From: Prochlorococcus marinus str. MIT 9211
GTDB lineage: Bacteria; Cyanobacteriota; Cyanobacteriia; PCC-6307; Cyanobiaceae
Direction of reading: 5' to 3'
Length of the DNA: 64,000 nt
NCBI RefSeq assembly: GCF_000018585.1
Contig: NC_009976.1
Location: forward strand, 863,982 to 927,981
Positions 29,048-39,199 of the stretch are shown here, piece by piece. The stretch's first letter is position 1. Every line of letters begins with the position of its first letter. The notes below the pieces were generated by a model. That model did not search any database, was not told the origin of the DNA, and worked only from the letters and a program-made list of their open reading frames with translations. The position numbers and the translations under genes are program-made.

Positions 29048-30397
29048 ATGTTGAGGATAGCAGTTATCGGTGGTGGGCCAAGTGGTTCCTGTGCAGCAGA
29101 AATTCTTGCAAAGGCAGGGATTAAGACATGGATATTTGAACGAAAATTGGACAACGCCAAACCATGTGGAGGAGCAATCCCTTTATGCATGGTTTCAGAG
29201 TTTGACTTGCCTGATTCAATTATTGACAGGAAGGTTAGAAATATGAGGATGATTTCACCCTCTAATAGAGAAGTTAATATAAGCTTAGATAAGGTCTATG
29301 GCGAAAATGATAATGAATATATAGGCATGTGCCGAAGGGAAGTAATGGATGCCTTTATGAGGAATCGTGCAGCTGATCTTGGAGCGACCTTAATAAATGG
29401 GTTGGTCACTAAAATAGAGACAGGAACTAACAAACAAGGACCATATACCCTTTCATATTCTGATTTTTCTAATGGCGAGACAACCGGAGAAAACAAAAAA
29501 TTAGAAGTAGATCTAATAATTGGTGCAGATGGGGCCAATAGTCGAGTAGCCAAGGCGATGGATGCTGGTGACTACAATGTTGCAATCGCCTTTCAAGAAC
29601 GTATAAAGCTCCCCAAAAAAGAAATGGGATATTACGAAGATTTAGCTGAAATGTACGTTGGTACGGATGTATCTCCAGACTTCTATGGATGGGTTTTCCC
29701 TAAATATGACCATGTAGCAGTAGGGACAGGAACAATGCAAAAGAATCAGTCGTTAATAAAAAGTCTTCAAGAGGGTGTAAGGCAAAGAGCACAAAAAAGG
29801 CTAGTTAATGGGGAAGTCATTAAAGTTGAAGCTCACCCAATACCAGAGCACCCTCGCCCAAGAAGAGTCGTTGGAAGGATGGCTCTAGTTGGAGATGCAG
29901 CTGGTTATGTAACCAAAAGTTCTGGGGAGGGAATTTATTTTGCAGCTAAAAGTGGGCGAATGTGTGCAGAAGAAATAGTAGAAGCTAGTAAAAATGGAGC
30001 CAAGATACCAACAGAACAAGATCTAAAAAAATATCTTAAAAAGTGGGATAAAAAATACGGAACTACTTATAAGGTTCTTGAAATACTTCAAAATATTTTT
30101 TATTCAAATGATGGAGCAAGAGAAGCTTTTGTAGAAATGTGTGATGACATGGACGTACAAAGATTAACTTTTGACAGCTATCTTTATAAGACCGTTGTAG
30201 CAATGAAGCCTTGGCAGCAATTAAAACTAACATTCCTTACACTTGGCTCAGTTCTACGGGGAAGAGCGTTAGCACCTAAATCGTATAAGCCAGTTGCAAG
30301 CGCTGTTAGAGATGAAGAAGAGGTTAAAAAGATGCTTGCAGTTAGCACAATTAAAGGGGGAATAAAAGTCAAAAACACCCCTCAGAAAGTCAGTTAA
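29048..30397 (+). CDS. chlP: Geranylgeranyl diphosphate/chlorophyll reductase
   Basis: ChlP reduces geranylgeranyl groups on chlorophyll or GGPP to phytyl, with NADPH or ferredoxin as donor. The 449-residue flavoprotein has the FAD motif GGGPSGSCAAE near the start, KPCGGAIP, the WVFPKYDHVAVGTG segment, and the second FAD motif LVGDAAGYVTKSSGEGI near residue 281. Length fits the plant and cyanobacterial group. It is divergent from the VanY-like gene and convergent with glyS, with only a 10-bp gap. Confidence 0.96.
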   Translation: MLRIAVIGGGPSGSCAAEILAKAGIKTWIFERKLDNAKPCGGAIPLCMVSEFDLPDSIIDRKVRNMRMISPSNREVNISLDKVYGENDNEYIGMCRREVMDAFMRNRAADLGATLINGLVTKIETGTNKQGPYTLSYSDFSNGETTGENKKLEVDLIIGADGANSRVAKAMDAGDYNVAIAFQERIKLPKKEMGYYEDLAEMYVGTDVSPDFYGWVFPKYDHVAVGTGTMQKNQSLIKSLQEGVRQRAQKRLVNGEVIKVEAHPIPEHPRPRRVVGRMALVGDAAGYVTKSSGEGIYFAAKSGRMCAEEIVEASKNGAKIPTEQDLKKYLKKWDKKYGTTYKVLEILQNIFYSNDGAREAFVEMCDDMDVQRLTFDSYLYKTVVAMKPWQQLKLTFLTLGSVLRGRALAPKSYKPVASAVRDEEEVKKMLAVSTIKGGIKVKNTPQKVS

Positions 30398-30407
30398 AAT
30401 AACTGGT

Positions 30408-32570
30408 TTAATTTATTAAGTCGAAATCTGCAAGTTCGTTAGCTTGATTTCTCAATATCGACAAAAGATTTAACCTGTTATTTCTAAGAGGTATATTTTC
30501 TGTCATAACAAGTACGCTTTGTTCACCATCAAAGAAATTAGATAAGCTCTGTTTACCATCTTTAAGGCCAGTAGCCAGTTGCTCATAACGAGTACTAGAT
30601 GTACATATTGCAAAAGGTTCAAGTTTATTAACTACATCTAGCATCTCTGATTCACTATTTTTCTCAAACAAAGAAGTGTCAACTACATCAGAAGCACTAA
30701 GAATATCAAGAGGGAGTGTGCCTTTATCAGCTAAACGTTTAGCTCGAGTAACCACAAATTGTACACCACTTAAATCACCAGTACTTCGTAAATTTGTCAA
30801 GACTTTTGCTCTAACCAAAATGTCATTAGGATCGCGTAGTAGACGTTCGATTGAGATCGACTCTCCTGCTATAGCTTGAACTATATCGGAATCTACTCCT
30901 GATTCTTCCAAAAGGCTAATAATTCTCAAACGGAAAAAACTAGTTAATTCATTTAGAAGCTGATGACTGTTGAAATTAAAGTTTGGGAATAATTCTCTCC
31001 AATAACTAACTGAAAGATTAAGCATTTGATATACATCTAGAGAGATGGATTTATTCCATAAAATCTGCAAAACACCATTAGCTGATCTCCTTAATGCATA
31101 AGGGTCAGAAGAACCAGTAGGGCGCTCTCCTTTAGCAAAAATGCTAACAAGAAGCTCTAGCTTATCAAGAATGGCCAGTAGAGATCCAATATGTGATTGA
31201 GGAAGATCATCATTAGAACTCCGCGGCATGTAATGCTCAAGGACTGATAATGCAACATCCCTAGGCTCACCTTCTGAAAGAAGATATTTTCCGCCTATTA
31301 AACCTTGCAGCTCTGGGAACTCTCCTACCATTTGGCTAACAAGGTCATGCTTACAAAGTTGTGCTGCTCGTGTTAGATGAAGAGAGTCACTTTTACTAAT
31401 ATTTAAGATGGTACTTAACTTATTACTAAGCCATACAATCCTTTCAACGCGGTCATAAAGTGAGCCTAGCCCACTAGCGAAGGTAACTCTCTTAAGTTGA
31501 TCATTTCGTTGAATACTAGGAATTGATAAATCAAGATCAATAAAGAACCTTGCATCGGCAAAACGTGCTTTTAGGACTCTTTCATTACCTTGGCGAATTG
31601 TATTTTCCCCGGCTGACAAACCATTAGAAATACATAAAAAAGATGGATGCAATATCTTCTCTGAAACTAATGCTAGAGGGTCTATTTCTATATTCTTCAA
31701 ATAGAGGGGTATATATCTCTGATGAACCTTCATTACTGTAGTTAAAACTTCCGGAGGAAGTCTTAAAAAAGATTCACTAAAGCTACATTTTACTAAAGAA
31801 GGGAATTCTACAATGTCTGTTAACTCATTCAATAGATCTAAAGAAAGGTCAGGGTTAGCCTTAAGTTCATTTGAAGCATTTTGTATCAGAGAATTAATAA
31901 GCTTCTGCCTTTCTTCTCTAACAACTAAGACTCCAACACTTCTTAAAAGTTCTAAATATTTATTAGGAGAACTAATAGTTACGGGTTGATCGAAGAGGCG
32001 GTGAGGTCTAGAAATATTGTCTGAAATAATTAGTGGATCAGTTCCTATAAGGGTTATAGGTAGTTTCTCTGAGTCGAGCAAGCATACAATCCATCTAATG
32101 GGTCGGGAGAATCTGGTTTCTCCACTTCCCCACCTCATGAATCTATTTCCTTGCACTCTGTTTACCCATGAAGGGACTAAATCAACTAAAAGTTGAGAGG
32201 CAGGGAGACCCTTCTCAAGAATTTTCGCATAAACAAAAGCTCCTTTAGAAGTTTCCCTAACTTCTAAATCCTCTGGAAGGATCTGATATTTCTTTGCGAA
32301 TCCAATAGCAGCTTGCGAGGGAACCCCATTTATAAAGGCTTGTGTCGAAGGCGGCCCTTTCCTGTCTTCAGAAAAATCTTCTGCTCTATCTAGCAGATCA
32401 GAAATTATTAAGGAGATCCTTCTTGGAGTACTTGTACAAATAACACGTCCATGGGAAAGTCTTTTCTGAGCCAGATCATTTACCACTATTTCATGAAGTT
32501 GAGAAGGCGCCAACCTGGCAAACTCAGGTGGCATCTCCTCTGTTCCAATCTCAAGCAAAAAAGTGGACAC
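30408..32570 (-). CDS. glyS: Glycyl-tRNA synthetase beta subunit
   Basis: The 720-residue beta subunit of the bacterial alpha2beta2 glycyl-tRNA synthetase, providing tRNA recognition. It starts with the family hallmark LLEIGTEEMPPEFA, has RFMRWGSGETRFSRPIRWIV and SDPYALRRSANGVLQIL, and an anticodon-binding-like C-terminus. The start codon is GTG. The alpha subunit (glyQ) is not in the window. Confidence 0.96.
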   Translation of the reverse strand: MSTFLLEIGTEEMPPEFARLAPSQLHEIVVNDLAQKRLSHGRVICTSTPRRISLIISDLLDRAEDFSEDRKGPPSTQAFINGVPSQAAIGFAKKYQILPEDLEVRETSKGAFVYAKILEKGLPASQLLVDLVPSWVNRVQGNRFMRWGSGETRFSRPIRWIVCLLDSEKLPITLIGTDPLIISDNISRPHRLFDQPVTISSPNKYLELLRSVGVLVVREERQKLINSLIQNASNELKANPDLSLDLLNELTDIVEFPSLVKCSFSESFLRLPPEVLTTVMKVHQRYIPLYLKNIEIDPLALVSEKILHPSFLCISNGLSAGENTIRQGNERVLKARFADARFFIDLDLSIPSIQRNDQLKRVTFASGLGSLYDRVERIVWLSNKLSTILNISKSDSLHLTRAAQLCKHDLVSQMVGEFPELQGLIGGKYLLSEGEPRDVALSVLEHYMPRSSNDDLPQSHIGSLLAILDKLELLVSIFAKGERPTGSSDPYALRRSANGVLQILWNKSISLDVYQMLNLSVSYWRELFPNFNFNSHQLLNELTSFFRLRIISLLEESGVDSDIVQAIAGESISIERLLRDPNDILVRAKVLTNLRSTGDLSGVQFVVTRAKRLADKGTLPLDILSASDVVDTSLFEKNSESEMLDVVNKLEPFAICTSSTRYEQLATGLKDGKQSLSNFFDGEQSVLVMTENIPLRNNRLNLLSILRNQANELADFDLIN

Positions 32571-32661
32571 AGAGAAAAGAAGTAGATAGATATCACACTT
32601 TATTGAACAATGAGTTAAAAAAGTATGATTGTTCTAGCTAAGGTGTTTAAAAAAGTATTTC

Positions 32662-34458
32662 GTGACTAAAGAAGCACTAAGTTTGCCTGATATCGACGAT
32701 TCGCCTCTCTCTCCTTGTGTTGCCAATGGTCAAGACAGAACTAAATTTGAACAATTCAAAGCAGATAGTGATTACTTAAAAGAGCCCCTTAGAACAGAAT
32801 TACAAAACAATAGTGATCATTTCAGTAACGATGCTGTACAACTTTTAAAGTTCCATGGAAGTTATCAGCAGGACAATAGAGATACCAGGCAAAAAGGAGT
32901 TGAGAAAGACTGGCAAATGATGCTGAGGCTAAGGAGCCCAGGCGGGCATATACCTCCGGAATTATTTGTGGCATTAGACCATCTTTCAGATCAGCTAGGC
33001 AATGGAACTCTACGAGCAACAACACGACAAGCATTCCAAATGCATGGGATTAAGAAAGAAAGCCTAAAAACTGTGATCGAAACAATTATTAGATCAATGG
33101 GTTCAACACTTGCGGCTTGCGGTGATATAAACAGAAATGTAATGGCCCCAGCAGCGCCCTTTACATATGGTGACTACCCAGTTGCGCGACGTTTAGCAAA
33201 TCAAATTGCAGATGTACTTAGCCCCTCATACGCTGAGAAAACTTATCTCGAGCTTTGGGTTGACGGAGATATAAGCTATAAAATAAGCCCTTCTAATGAA
33301 GTTAAAAAAGTAAGAAAGAATCAATATAAGGAAGGTGTCTATAGTGGAGACATTAAAGAACCACTATACGGATCAACTTATTTACCTAGAAAATTTAAAT
33401 GTGCAGTTACAGTTCCTGGTGATAATTCGGTTGACTTACTAACTCAAGACATTGGTTTGGTTGTTTTTACTAATGCGAAAAATAAACTTATAGGCTGCAA
33501 TGTTTACGTTGGCGGAGGAATGGGGCGTACACATAATAACGAAGAGACTTTTGCAAGATCTGCTGAACCAATTGGTTTCGTATCTGCAGAATATGTGCTC
33601 GAGTTGGTTCAATCTATTCTTGCTCTCCAAAGAGACTATGGTGACAGGAAGGTAAGAAGACATGCGAGAATGAAGTATCTAATTAATGACAAAGGCATTG
33701 AGTGGTTTATTGACAAACTAAAAAATAATTACTTCAAGTACCCTATAAAAAGTTTAAGGAAAGAACCAACCTCTAAATTACTTGATTATCTTGGTTGGCA
33801 TAAACAATCTCATGATCTATATTTTGTAGGCATACCTCTTTTATCAGGTAGACTTAGTGGAGAGTATAAAAAAGCCATTTGTAAACTTGTTAATAAATTT
33901 AAATTAGATATTCAGCTAACACCTAATCAAGATCTACTACTCTGCAATATTGGAAGTTATCAAAGGTCATCTATTAAAAAGGAATTAAGCAATATTGGTA
34001 TTATTAAACCTGATTCACCTGAACCTATTCAAAGGCATGCGTTAGCCTGCCCTGCTCTACCACTTTGTGGTTTAGCTGTTACAGAAGCTGAGCGAATCCT
34101 GCCAGAAATTTTAGATCGTATAAACACCCAGCTTTCTGACCTGAGGATTCAAAAGACGTTGCTATTTCGTATGACAGGTTGTCCAAATGGATGCGCCAGG
34201 CCATACATGGCGGAACTAGCTTTGGTAGGTAGTGGCTTAGATCAATATCAACTATGGCTTGGTGGTAGTCCGAACTTGCAAAGGCTTGCGAAGCCTTTTA
34301 TTCAAAGGATGCCTTTGACATCACTAGAAGAAACACTTAAGCCTCTCTTTATTAGTTGGAAGAATTCTAAAAAAGAAATTAGTTTCGGTGACCATATGAA
34401 TGAACTAGGAGATCAAAATATAATGGAGTTACTATCACTAAAAGACAAGGAGCCATAA
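32662..34458 (+). CDS. sir: Ferredoxin-sulfite reductase
   Basis: Reduces sulfite to sulfide with six electrons from ferredoxin, using siroheme and a [4Fe-4S] cluster. The 598-residue protein has the two duplicated ferrite-like reductase halves. The cluster Cys are in CPALPLCGLAVTEAERILPE and TGCPNGCARPYMAE. RATTRQAFQMHG and the Arg/Lys sirohaem-binding residues are near residues 112-123. The GTG start and normal length are accepted. Its 3' end overlaps the convergent dipeptidase gene by 46 bases. Confidence 0.94.
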   Translation: MTKEALSLPDIDDSPLSPCVANGQDRTKFEQFKADSDYLKEPLRTELQNNSDHFSNDAVQLLKFHGSYQQDNRDTRQKGVEKDWQMMLRLRSPGGHIPPELFVALDHLSDQLGNGTLRATTRQAFQMHGIKKESLKTVIETIIRSMGSTLAACGDINRNVMAPAAPFTYGDYPVARRLANQIADVLSPSYAEKTYLELWVDGDISYKISPSNEVKKVRKNQYKEGVYSGDIKEPLYGSTYLPRKFKCAVTVPGDNSVDLLTQDIGLVVFTNAKNKLIGCNVYVGGGMGRTHNNEETFARSAEPIGFVSAEYVLELVQSILALQRDYGDRKVRRHARMKYLINDKGIEWFIDKLKNNYFKYPIKSLRKEPTSKLLDYLGWHKQSHDLYFVGIPLLSGRLSGEYKKAICKLVNKFKLDIQLTPNQDLLLCNIGSYQRSSIKKELSNIGIIKPDSPEPIQRHALACPALPLCGLAVTEAERILPEILDRINTQLSDLRIQKTLLFRMTGCPNGCARPYMAELALVGSGLDQYQLWLGGSPNLQRLAKPFIQRMPLTSLEETLKPLFISWKNSKKEISFGDHMNELGDQNIMELLSLKDKEP

Positions 34459-35201
34459 AAGGCATTTGCTGAATTATTTTTCCATGCCCATAGTTGATCT
34501 CCATAACTAAAATGCCACCATTCATTTGGATGCTGTACAAAACCAGCGCTGCTCATCATCTCGTGCAATAAAAGTCTTCTGGAATGCCAAGTTGCTGAGA
34601 TAGAATTAGGGTTAGTCTTCGCTGATTGTGAATAGTGATTAGGCATTGAAATGTCTCCAATCTCATCAATAGCCCCACCCATGTCAATAGGAAGACCATT
34701 AGAGGTAGCTAATGTGATATCAATTGCTGCGCCAGTGCTATGTGGGGGTGGTGTTAATGGATTAGTACTTGGTGGTGCCCAAAACTTTTGAACTTGATCA
34801 ACTATTTCTTGATATTTCGATGAATAATTACTATCTGAAAAAGAAATTGCTTGGTTAAGACATTCTCTTTGAATCGAATATTCAACCATAAATTTTTGTA
34901 CAGCCAATGGTCTCCAGGCGTCAAAAATAGCAAGTTGAAGCTCAGAATTGGTATTTTTTAGAAGATCTTGGGCTAAAAATAACCTATCAATAACCTTGGA
35001 CCTCAGTCTCCACGGAGAGGATCCGTTAGCGTAAGGAGCACCTAAAGAAAGATATGGATGAGGCTCTAAACGCAATAATCTAAATGGTATTTCTACCAGA
35101 GGATCTTTAGAGGCAGAGATAGGTATCTGATGCCAAGGTCTTAGCACTAAATTAACTTCCCTAGATGAAGACTTTCCACAAAATACATAGTTTTTCCACA
35201 A
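34413..35201 (-). CDS. D-Ala-D-Ala dipeptidase (VanX/M15D type)
   Basis: A 262-residue zinc peptidase with the M15D signatures: HSTGAAIDITLA (His and Asp ligands), the Arg in AIFDAWRP, and EWWHFSYGDQLWAW (catalytic Glu and zinc His). No signal peptide is visible, so it is probably cytoplasmic and recycles or degrades D-Ala-D-Ala. The ATG at 35201 is used; an in-frame GTG 18 codons later, before LRPWHQI, may be the true start. Its last 46 bases overlap the end of sir on the other strand. Confidence 0.88.
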   Translation of the reverse strand: MWKNYVFCGKSSSREVNLVLRPWHQIPISASKDPLVEIPFRLLRLEPHPYLSLGAPYANGSSPWRLRSKVIDRLFLAQDLLKNTNSELQLAIFDAWRPLAVQKFMVEYSIQRECLNQAISFSDSNYSSKYQEIVDQVQKFWAPPSTNPLTPPPHSTGAAIDITLATSNGLPIDMGGAIDEIGDISMPNHYSQSAKTNPNSISATWHSRRLLLHEMMSSAGFVQHPNEWWHFSYGDQLWAWKNNSANAFYGSLSFSDSNSIIF

Positions 35202-35431
35202 ATGTAATCTCGCTTTACTAAAAACGAAACCCTATAAATAGCTGTAGATATAAATAATTATATGATATGAGCCTAGAATTATATAGTAAATCTAGGTTTC
35301 AATCGAATAATTTTCAATACTAAAACCCTTGCAATTCCAAGCACTATCAAATTTGGAAGGAGTTAAAACATAAAATCACTAGATCAAACATAAATGTAAA
35401 AGCGAAGAATAAAAAAGTCCAAAGATACCAA

Positions 35432-35479
35432 CCACAAAAAGTTGGATGCACGAGTCGCATATGAGACTCGTTGTTGTGG
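35432..35479. other. Two-part stem-loop after recG
   Basis: CCACAA (35432-35437) pairs with TTGTGG (35474-35479), and inside it ACGAGTC (35450-35456) pairs with GACTCGT (35465-35471) around an 8-base loop. It lies 9 bp beyond the recG stop. On the minus strand the inner stem is followed a few bases later by a run of five T, so it may terminate recG transcription. Apart from a weak 6-bp repeat (CCTAGA/TCTAGG, 35272-35296), I see nothing else in the 286-bp gap. Confidence 0.5.
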
Positions 35480-35487
35480 AAAAACAA

Positions 35488-37935
35488 TTAATTTAGTTGA
35501 GAGTTGCCAAGAAACCGTTTCCAGTGTAAATCCAAGTTATCTTTTAATAGTTTGTATGAATTAAGTTCAGGGTCACTGTTAAGGATATAAAGAGCCTCCT
35601 TACGGGCTAATTCAAGTACATGAGAATCATTTACCAAGTTAGCCAATGCAAAATCAGGAAGACCAGACTGTCTAGTTCCTAATACTTGACCAGGACCACG
35701 CATACGAAGATCAATTTCAGAGATCTCAAATCCATCAGTTGAACCAACTAAATATTCTAATTTTTTTCTTGAATCGCTATTTTTGCCAGAATCAATAAGA
35801 ATACATTCAGAAAAGCTTGCCCCTCGCCCGACACGACCACGTAGTTGATGTAACTGTGCGAGACCAAACCGATCTGCATGGTCTATAACCATTAGTGTAG
35901 CGTTTGGAACATCTACACCAACTTCTATAACAGTTGTTGATACAAGAATATCTACTTCACCAGAAACAAAACTATTTATAGTGGAATTTTTATCTAGGCT
36001 TGACATGCGACCATGCAAGAGACCCACATTAAACTCTTGGAAAAGATCATTGGACAGTTCATGGTAGACGTCAACAGCTGACCTTAATTCAATTTTCTCT
36101 GATTCCTCAACTAGAGGAAGGACAAAATATACTTGGTGCCTTTTTTTTATATGTGCCCTTATAAGGTCAAAAACCTTGTTCCGTTGAGAGAATTGGAGCA
36201 TACTTGTTTTAATCTTTTCCCTACCTGGTGGCATTTCATTGATCTGACTTACATCTAAATCACCATGTATTGATAGGGCAAGTGTTCTGGGGATTGGTGT
36301 CGCGGTCATCGTTAATAGATGAGGTTGAAGCCCCTTCCTTAATAACAAATCACGTTGATACACTCCAAAACGGTGTTGCTCATCAACAACAACCAACCCT
36401 AGCCTAGAGAATGATACTGAGTCTTCGATTAAAGCATGAGTACCTACGATTATATTGACACCACCGGTAGAAAGGTCATCTAATATTTGCTTGCGTCGAG
36501 AGTTGGGAGTTGACCCAGTAATTAAGTCAACTGTTACATGAAGTTGAGGGAGCCACTTACAGAGATTCTTGTAGTGCTGTTGCGCCAAAACCTCAGTAGG
36601 TGCCATTAATGCTCCTTGCCAACCAGAATCTACTGCATAAAGTAATGCAGCTATAGCTACTACTGTTTTTCCACTACCAACATCGCCTTGAAGTAGCCTT
36701 GCCATGGGTTCAGAGGATTCGAGATCTGACTCAATTTCATGGAGCACTCTTTTCTGCTCATTGGTAAAACTAAAAGGCAGTAAAGAATAAAATTGTGAAG
36801 TTAAACTATTAATCTGATTGACCTTTTTTAATTGCGGGGCGGGCTTTTTTCTAAAAAGATTTCTCTTGCGTAAAAGAGCTAATTGAAGACAGAGGAATTC
36901 GTCAAATACTATTCTTCTTCTAGCAGCATTTAGGGATTCCAAATTATTAGGCTGGTGAATTTGATTCATTGCATTTTGAATAGACATCAAAGAGTGATGA
37001 CTAATTCTTTCTTGAGGGAGAGGATCTTTCCAGAAAGCAGCAAAGGGCAACACTAAATCAAAAACTCTTCTAATTCGTACTGCTGTAAGCCCCTCTGTAA
37101 GTGGATAAATAGGAATTAATCTACCAATACTCTTTGACTTTATAGAAGTGCCTTGATTCTCTAAAACCTCAATTATAGGATCTATAAAACATTTACCATA
37201 AGATCCCTCTTTAACTAGACCGCTCACAGCAACTGTTGACCCAGTAGGATATTGGCTAACCTGTTTCATTAAGTAACCCCGATTACTAAATCTACGCCCT
37301 GCAAAAAACTTAGTTAATTTAATTCGTCCTGTAGAATCCTGAATAAGCAATTCCAAAACTGAAAGGTTTGGGTTCCGAGGACTAGTAAAATAGTTTGTTC
37401 GTCGAATTGAAGCAACAATAGTTGCCGTTTCACCAGCTTCCAAAGAAGAAATTCGTTTTAATTGAGAATAATCAACATAATCACGAGGGTAGTGTACTAA
37501 TAAATCCCGTATAGTAAAAATTCCCAGGCTGGCTAACAATTCAATTGTTTTGGACCCAATTCCCTTTACCGTTGAAAGTGTTGAGTCTAAAGAGGGTGTA
37601 GAGTCTTTAACATTAATTTCTACGTTGGAATAGTCTTTTTGATTTGGTAATCTCAGTTTTGGAGGCTTTATAGTTGTTGGAGGGTCAAATACCTTTGAGA
37701 GACTATAGAGTGCCTTTCTTGTATCTATTACTAGCCTGCGTCTGGCTGATTCAGGGCTAGAATCATAAGCTTCAAAACCTTCTGATAAAGATATCAAAAA
37801 ATCTATTTTTTCTTTTGGTAGATGTTTTGAATCTAATGAAATGAGCTCTCGTGCTACAAAAGTATTAAATCGTTCTTTTCTTCCATGAATATTACGGAAG
37901 CCATTCTCAGACTCTAATGTCAAGGCCTGCTGCAA
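35488..37935 (-). CDS. recG: ATP-dependent DNA helicase RecG
   Basis: RecG unwinds branched DNA and reverses stalled replication forks. The 815-residue frame has an N-terminal cyanobacteria-type extension, a wedge/OB domain near residues 120-300, and the helicase motifs LLQGDVGSGKTVVA, DEQHRFG, TATPIPRTLA and QLRGRVGRG. The assigned start is TTG; the conserved-looking residues upstream (KWIRS before LQQAL) are in the same frame with no ATG, so the start is uncertain. It lies 38 bp after an orphan gene. Confidence 0.94.
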   Translation of the reverse strand: MQQALTLESENGFRNIHGRKERFNTFVARELISLDSKHLPKEKIDFLISLSEGFEAYDSSPESARRRLVIDTRKALYSLSKVFDPPTTIKPPKLRLPNQKDYSNVEINVKDSTPSLDSTLSTVKGIGSKTIELLASLGIFTIRDLLVHYPRDYVDYSQLKRISSLEAGETATIVASIRRTNYFTSPRNPNLSVLELLIQDSTGRIKLTKFFAGRRFSNRGYLMKQVSQYPTGSTVAVSGLVKEGSYGKCFIDPIIEVLENQGTSIKSKSIGRLIPIYPLTEGLTAVRIRRVFDLVLPFAAFWKDPLPQERISHHSLMSIQNAMNQIHQPNNLESLNAARRRIVFDEFLCLQLALLRKRNLFRKKPAPQLKKVNQINSLTSQFYSLLPFSFTNEQKRVLHEIESDLESSEPMARLLQGDVGSGKTVVAIAALLYAVDSGWQGALMAPTEVLAQQHYKNLCKWLPQLHVTVDLITGSTPNSRRKQILDDLSTGGVNIIVGTHALIEDSVSFSRLGLVVVDEQHRFGVYQRDLLLRKGLQPHLLTMTATPIPRTLALSIHGDLDVSQINEMPPGREKIKTSMLQFSQRNKVFDLIRAHIKKRHQVYFVLPLVEESEKIELRSAVDVYHELSNDLFQEFNVGLLHGRMSSLDKNSTINSFVSGEVDILVSTTVIEVGVDVPNATLMVIDHADRFGLAQLHQLRGRVGRGASFSECILIDSGKNSDSRKKLEYLVGSTDGFEISEIDLRMRGPGQVLGTRQSGLPDFALANLVNDSHVLELARKEALYILNSDPELNSYKLLKDNLDLHWKRFLGNSQLN

Positions 37936-37973
37936 TGACCTTATCCATTTAAGAACTTGATCAGAGATAAAGT

Positions 37974-39197
37974 CTATGGTTCCTTAATTTGATTAAGGGA
38001 TCTAGGCTGGTTTGATTTTTGCCACCAATTTTCTCTGACCTCATTAACCAATGAACGTTTAGACCAATAACGTTGTTGTTTCACCATTTTCGTTAATCTG
38101 ACAAGTTCATTTGTGAAACTATCTCTACATTTTCTTAATTTAAAATGGTCAAATTCAAGTTCCGATGGACGAATAAAAATACATTGAATATCTACTATTG
38201 TATCTAAAGAATTGTCCTGTATTGGCAACCTAAGTCTCAGAATATTAGAAGGAGAATGAAGAGACTGAATTTGGCCAGCAAGAACACCTTCTAAAAGTGT
38301 TATAGGAACAAAACTATTAATCAAGCCAATTCTCAATAGTTCAATGTTTATTGCGTGTGAAAGATTTTTTAATCTTGTTGTTAGTGCTGAGTCAATAGAA
38401 TTAATCCAATAAAATAGGTCTTCCGCTGTTTCTGGAAGTAAAATATTAGTATTTAAAATCTCTGTATCTAATAATGGTGTTTCCCGAGAATCTGGTTCAA
38501 CAATGTTTTGGGTGGATGGTTTAATGGATGAGATAGCATCGCCTGCCATAGAGAATATTGATTTTAAGAAATCGATATTAGTCTTTGGATTTTCTGAAGT
38601 AACTGGAGCTTTTTGATAACTTAGATCATCTATATTTGTATCTACCGTCTCCTTGTCATTCTCTACTTTGGGGTCAAAAGCCAAATGAATTGAAGTACCA
38701 AGAGGTGATGTAGCTTTCTGGTCATTCCAGCGCTCTATATTTAATTGCTCATTAATTGGAAGTGAAAGACCTAGTTCAATAGAATCTGAACAATCACCTG
38801 TCCGTGGATTATTTCTATAGTTAGGGCCTATGTTGGTAGACAACTGGTCTTTAATCGTCTCCAGATAGTTATTGTTCTCTAGTTCTAGACTTTTGGCGAA
38901 ATCAGACAATTGCTCAATGGTTAATAGAGAAATAATGTTAGAAACGATTTCGTCAATCTTTTGCTGGAATGACTCCTGTAATTCCTTTGAGGGAAGGGTT
39001 GTAATTTCATTAGATCCTGAAGTAACTATTTCAAGAACAGCCTCTCTAACCACATTTGATAATATATTTCTAAGAATTTGCAAATAAAGAGCGTAAAGGC
39101 GGTAAATAGTAGGTCTTAAAGCTAATGTTTTTTGACGTAGTAATCCTAATTGTTCAAAGGGGTCAAGGTTAGCCACTCGATTACGATTTATATTCAA
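37974..39197 (-). CDS. Uncharacterised 407-residue cyanobacterial-type protein
   Basis: I do not recognise a firm domain. The N-terminal 140 residues are predicted helical (LGLLRQKTLALRPTIYRLYALYLQILRNIL). A polar, low-complexity middle with many Asp, Asn and Ser follows, then a C-terminal domain of about 160 residues containing DLFYWINSIDSALTTRLKNLSHAINIEL and ending in a Trp-rich basic patch (QRYWSKRSLVNEVRENWWQK). The position between tsf and recG, 2 bp after tsf, suggests it belongs to the rpsB-tsf transcript. TTG is the only early start codon; a GTG is eight codons in. Confidence 0.75.
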   Translation of the reverse strand: MNINRNRVANLDPFEQLGLLRQKTLALRPTIYRLYALYLQILRNILSNVVREAVLEIVTSGSNEITTLPSKELQESFQQKIDEIVSNIISLLTIEQLSDFAKSLELENNNYLETIKDQLSTNIGPNYRNNPRTGDCSDSIELGLSLPINEQLNIERWNDQKATSPLGTSIHLAFDPKVENDKETVDTNIDDLSYQKAPVTSENPKTNIDFLKSIFSMAGDAISSIKPSTQNIVEPDSRETPLLDTEILNTNILLPETAEDLFYWINSIDSALTTRLKNLSHAINIELLRIGLINSFVPITLLEGVLAGQIQSLHSPSNILRLRLPIQDNSLDTIVDIQCIFIRPSELEFDHFKLRKCRDSFTNELVRLTKMVKQQRYWSKRSLVNEVRENWWQKSNQPRSLNQIKEP

Positions 39198-39199
39198 AA

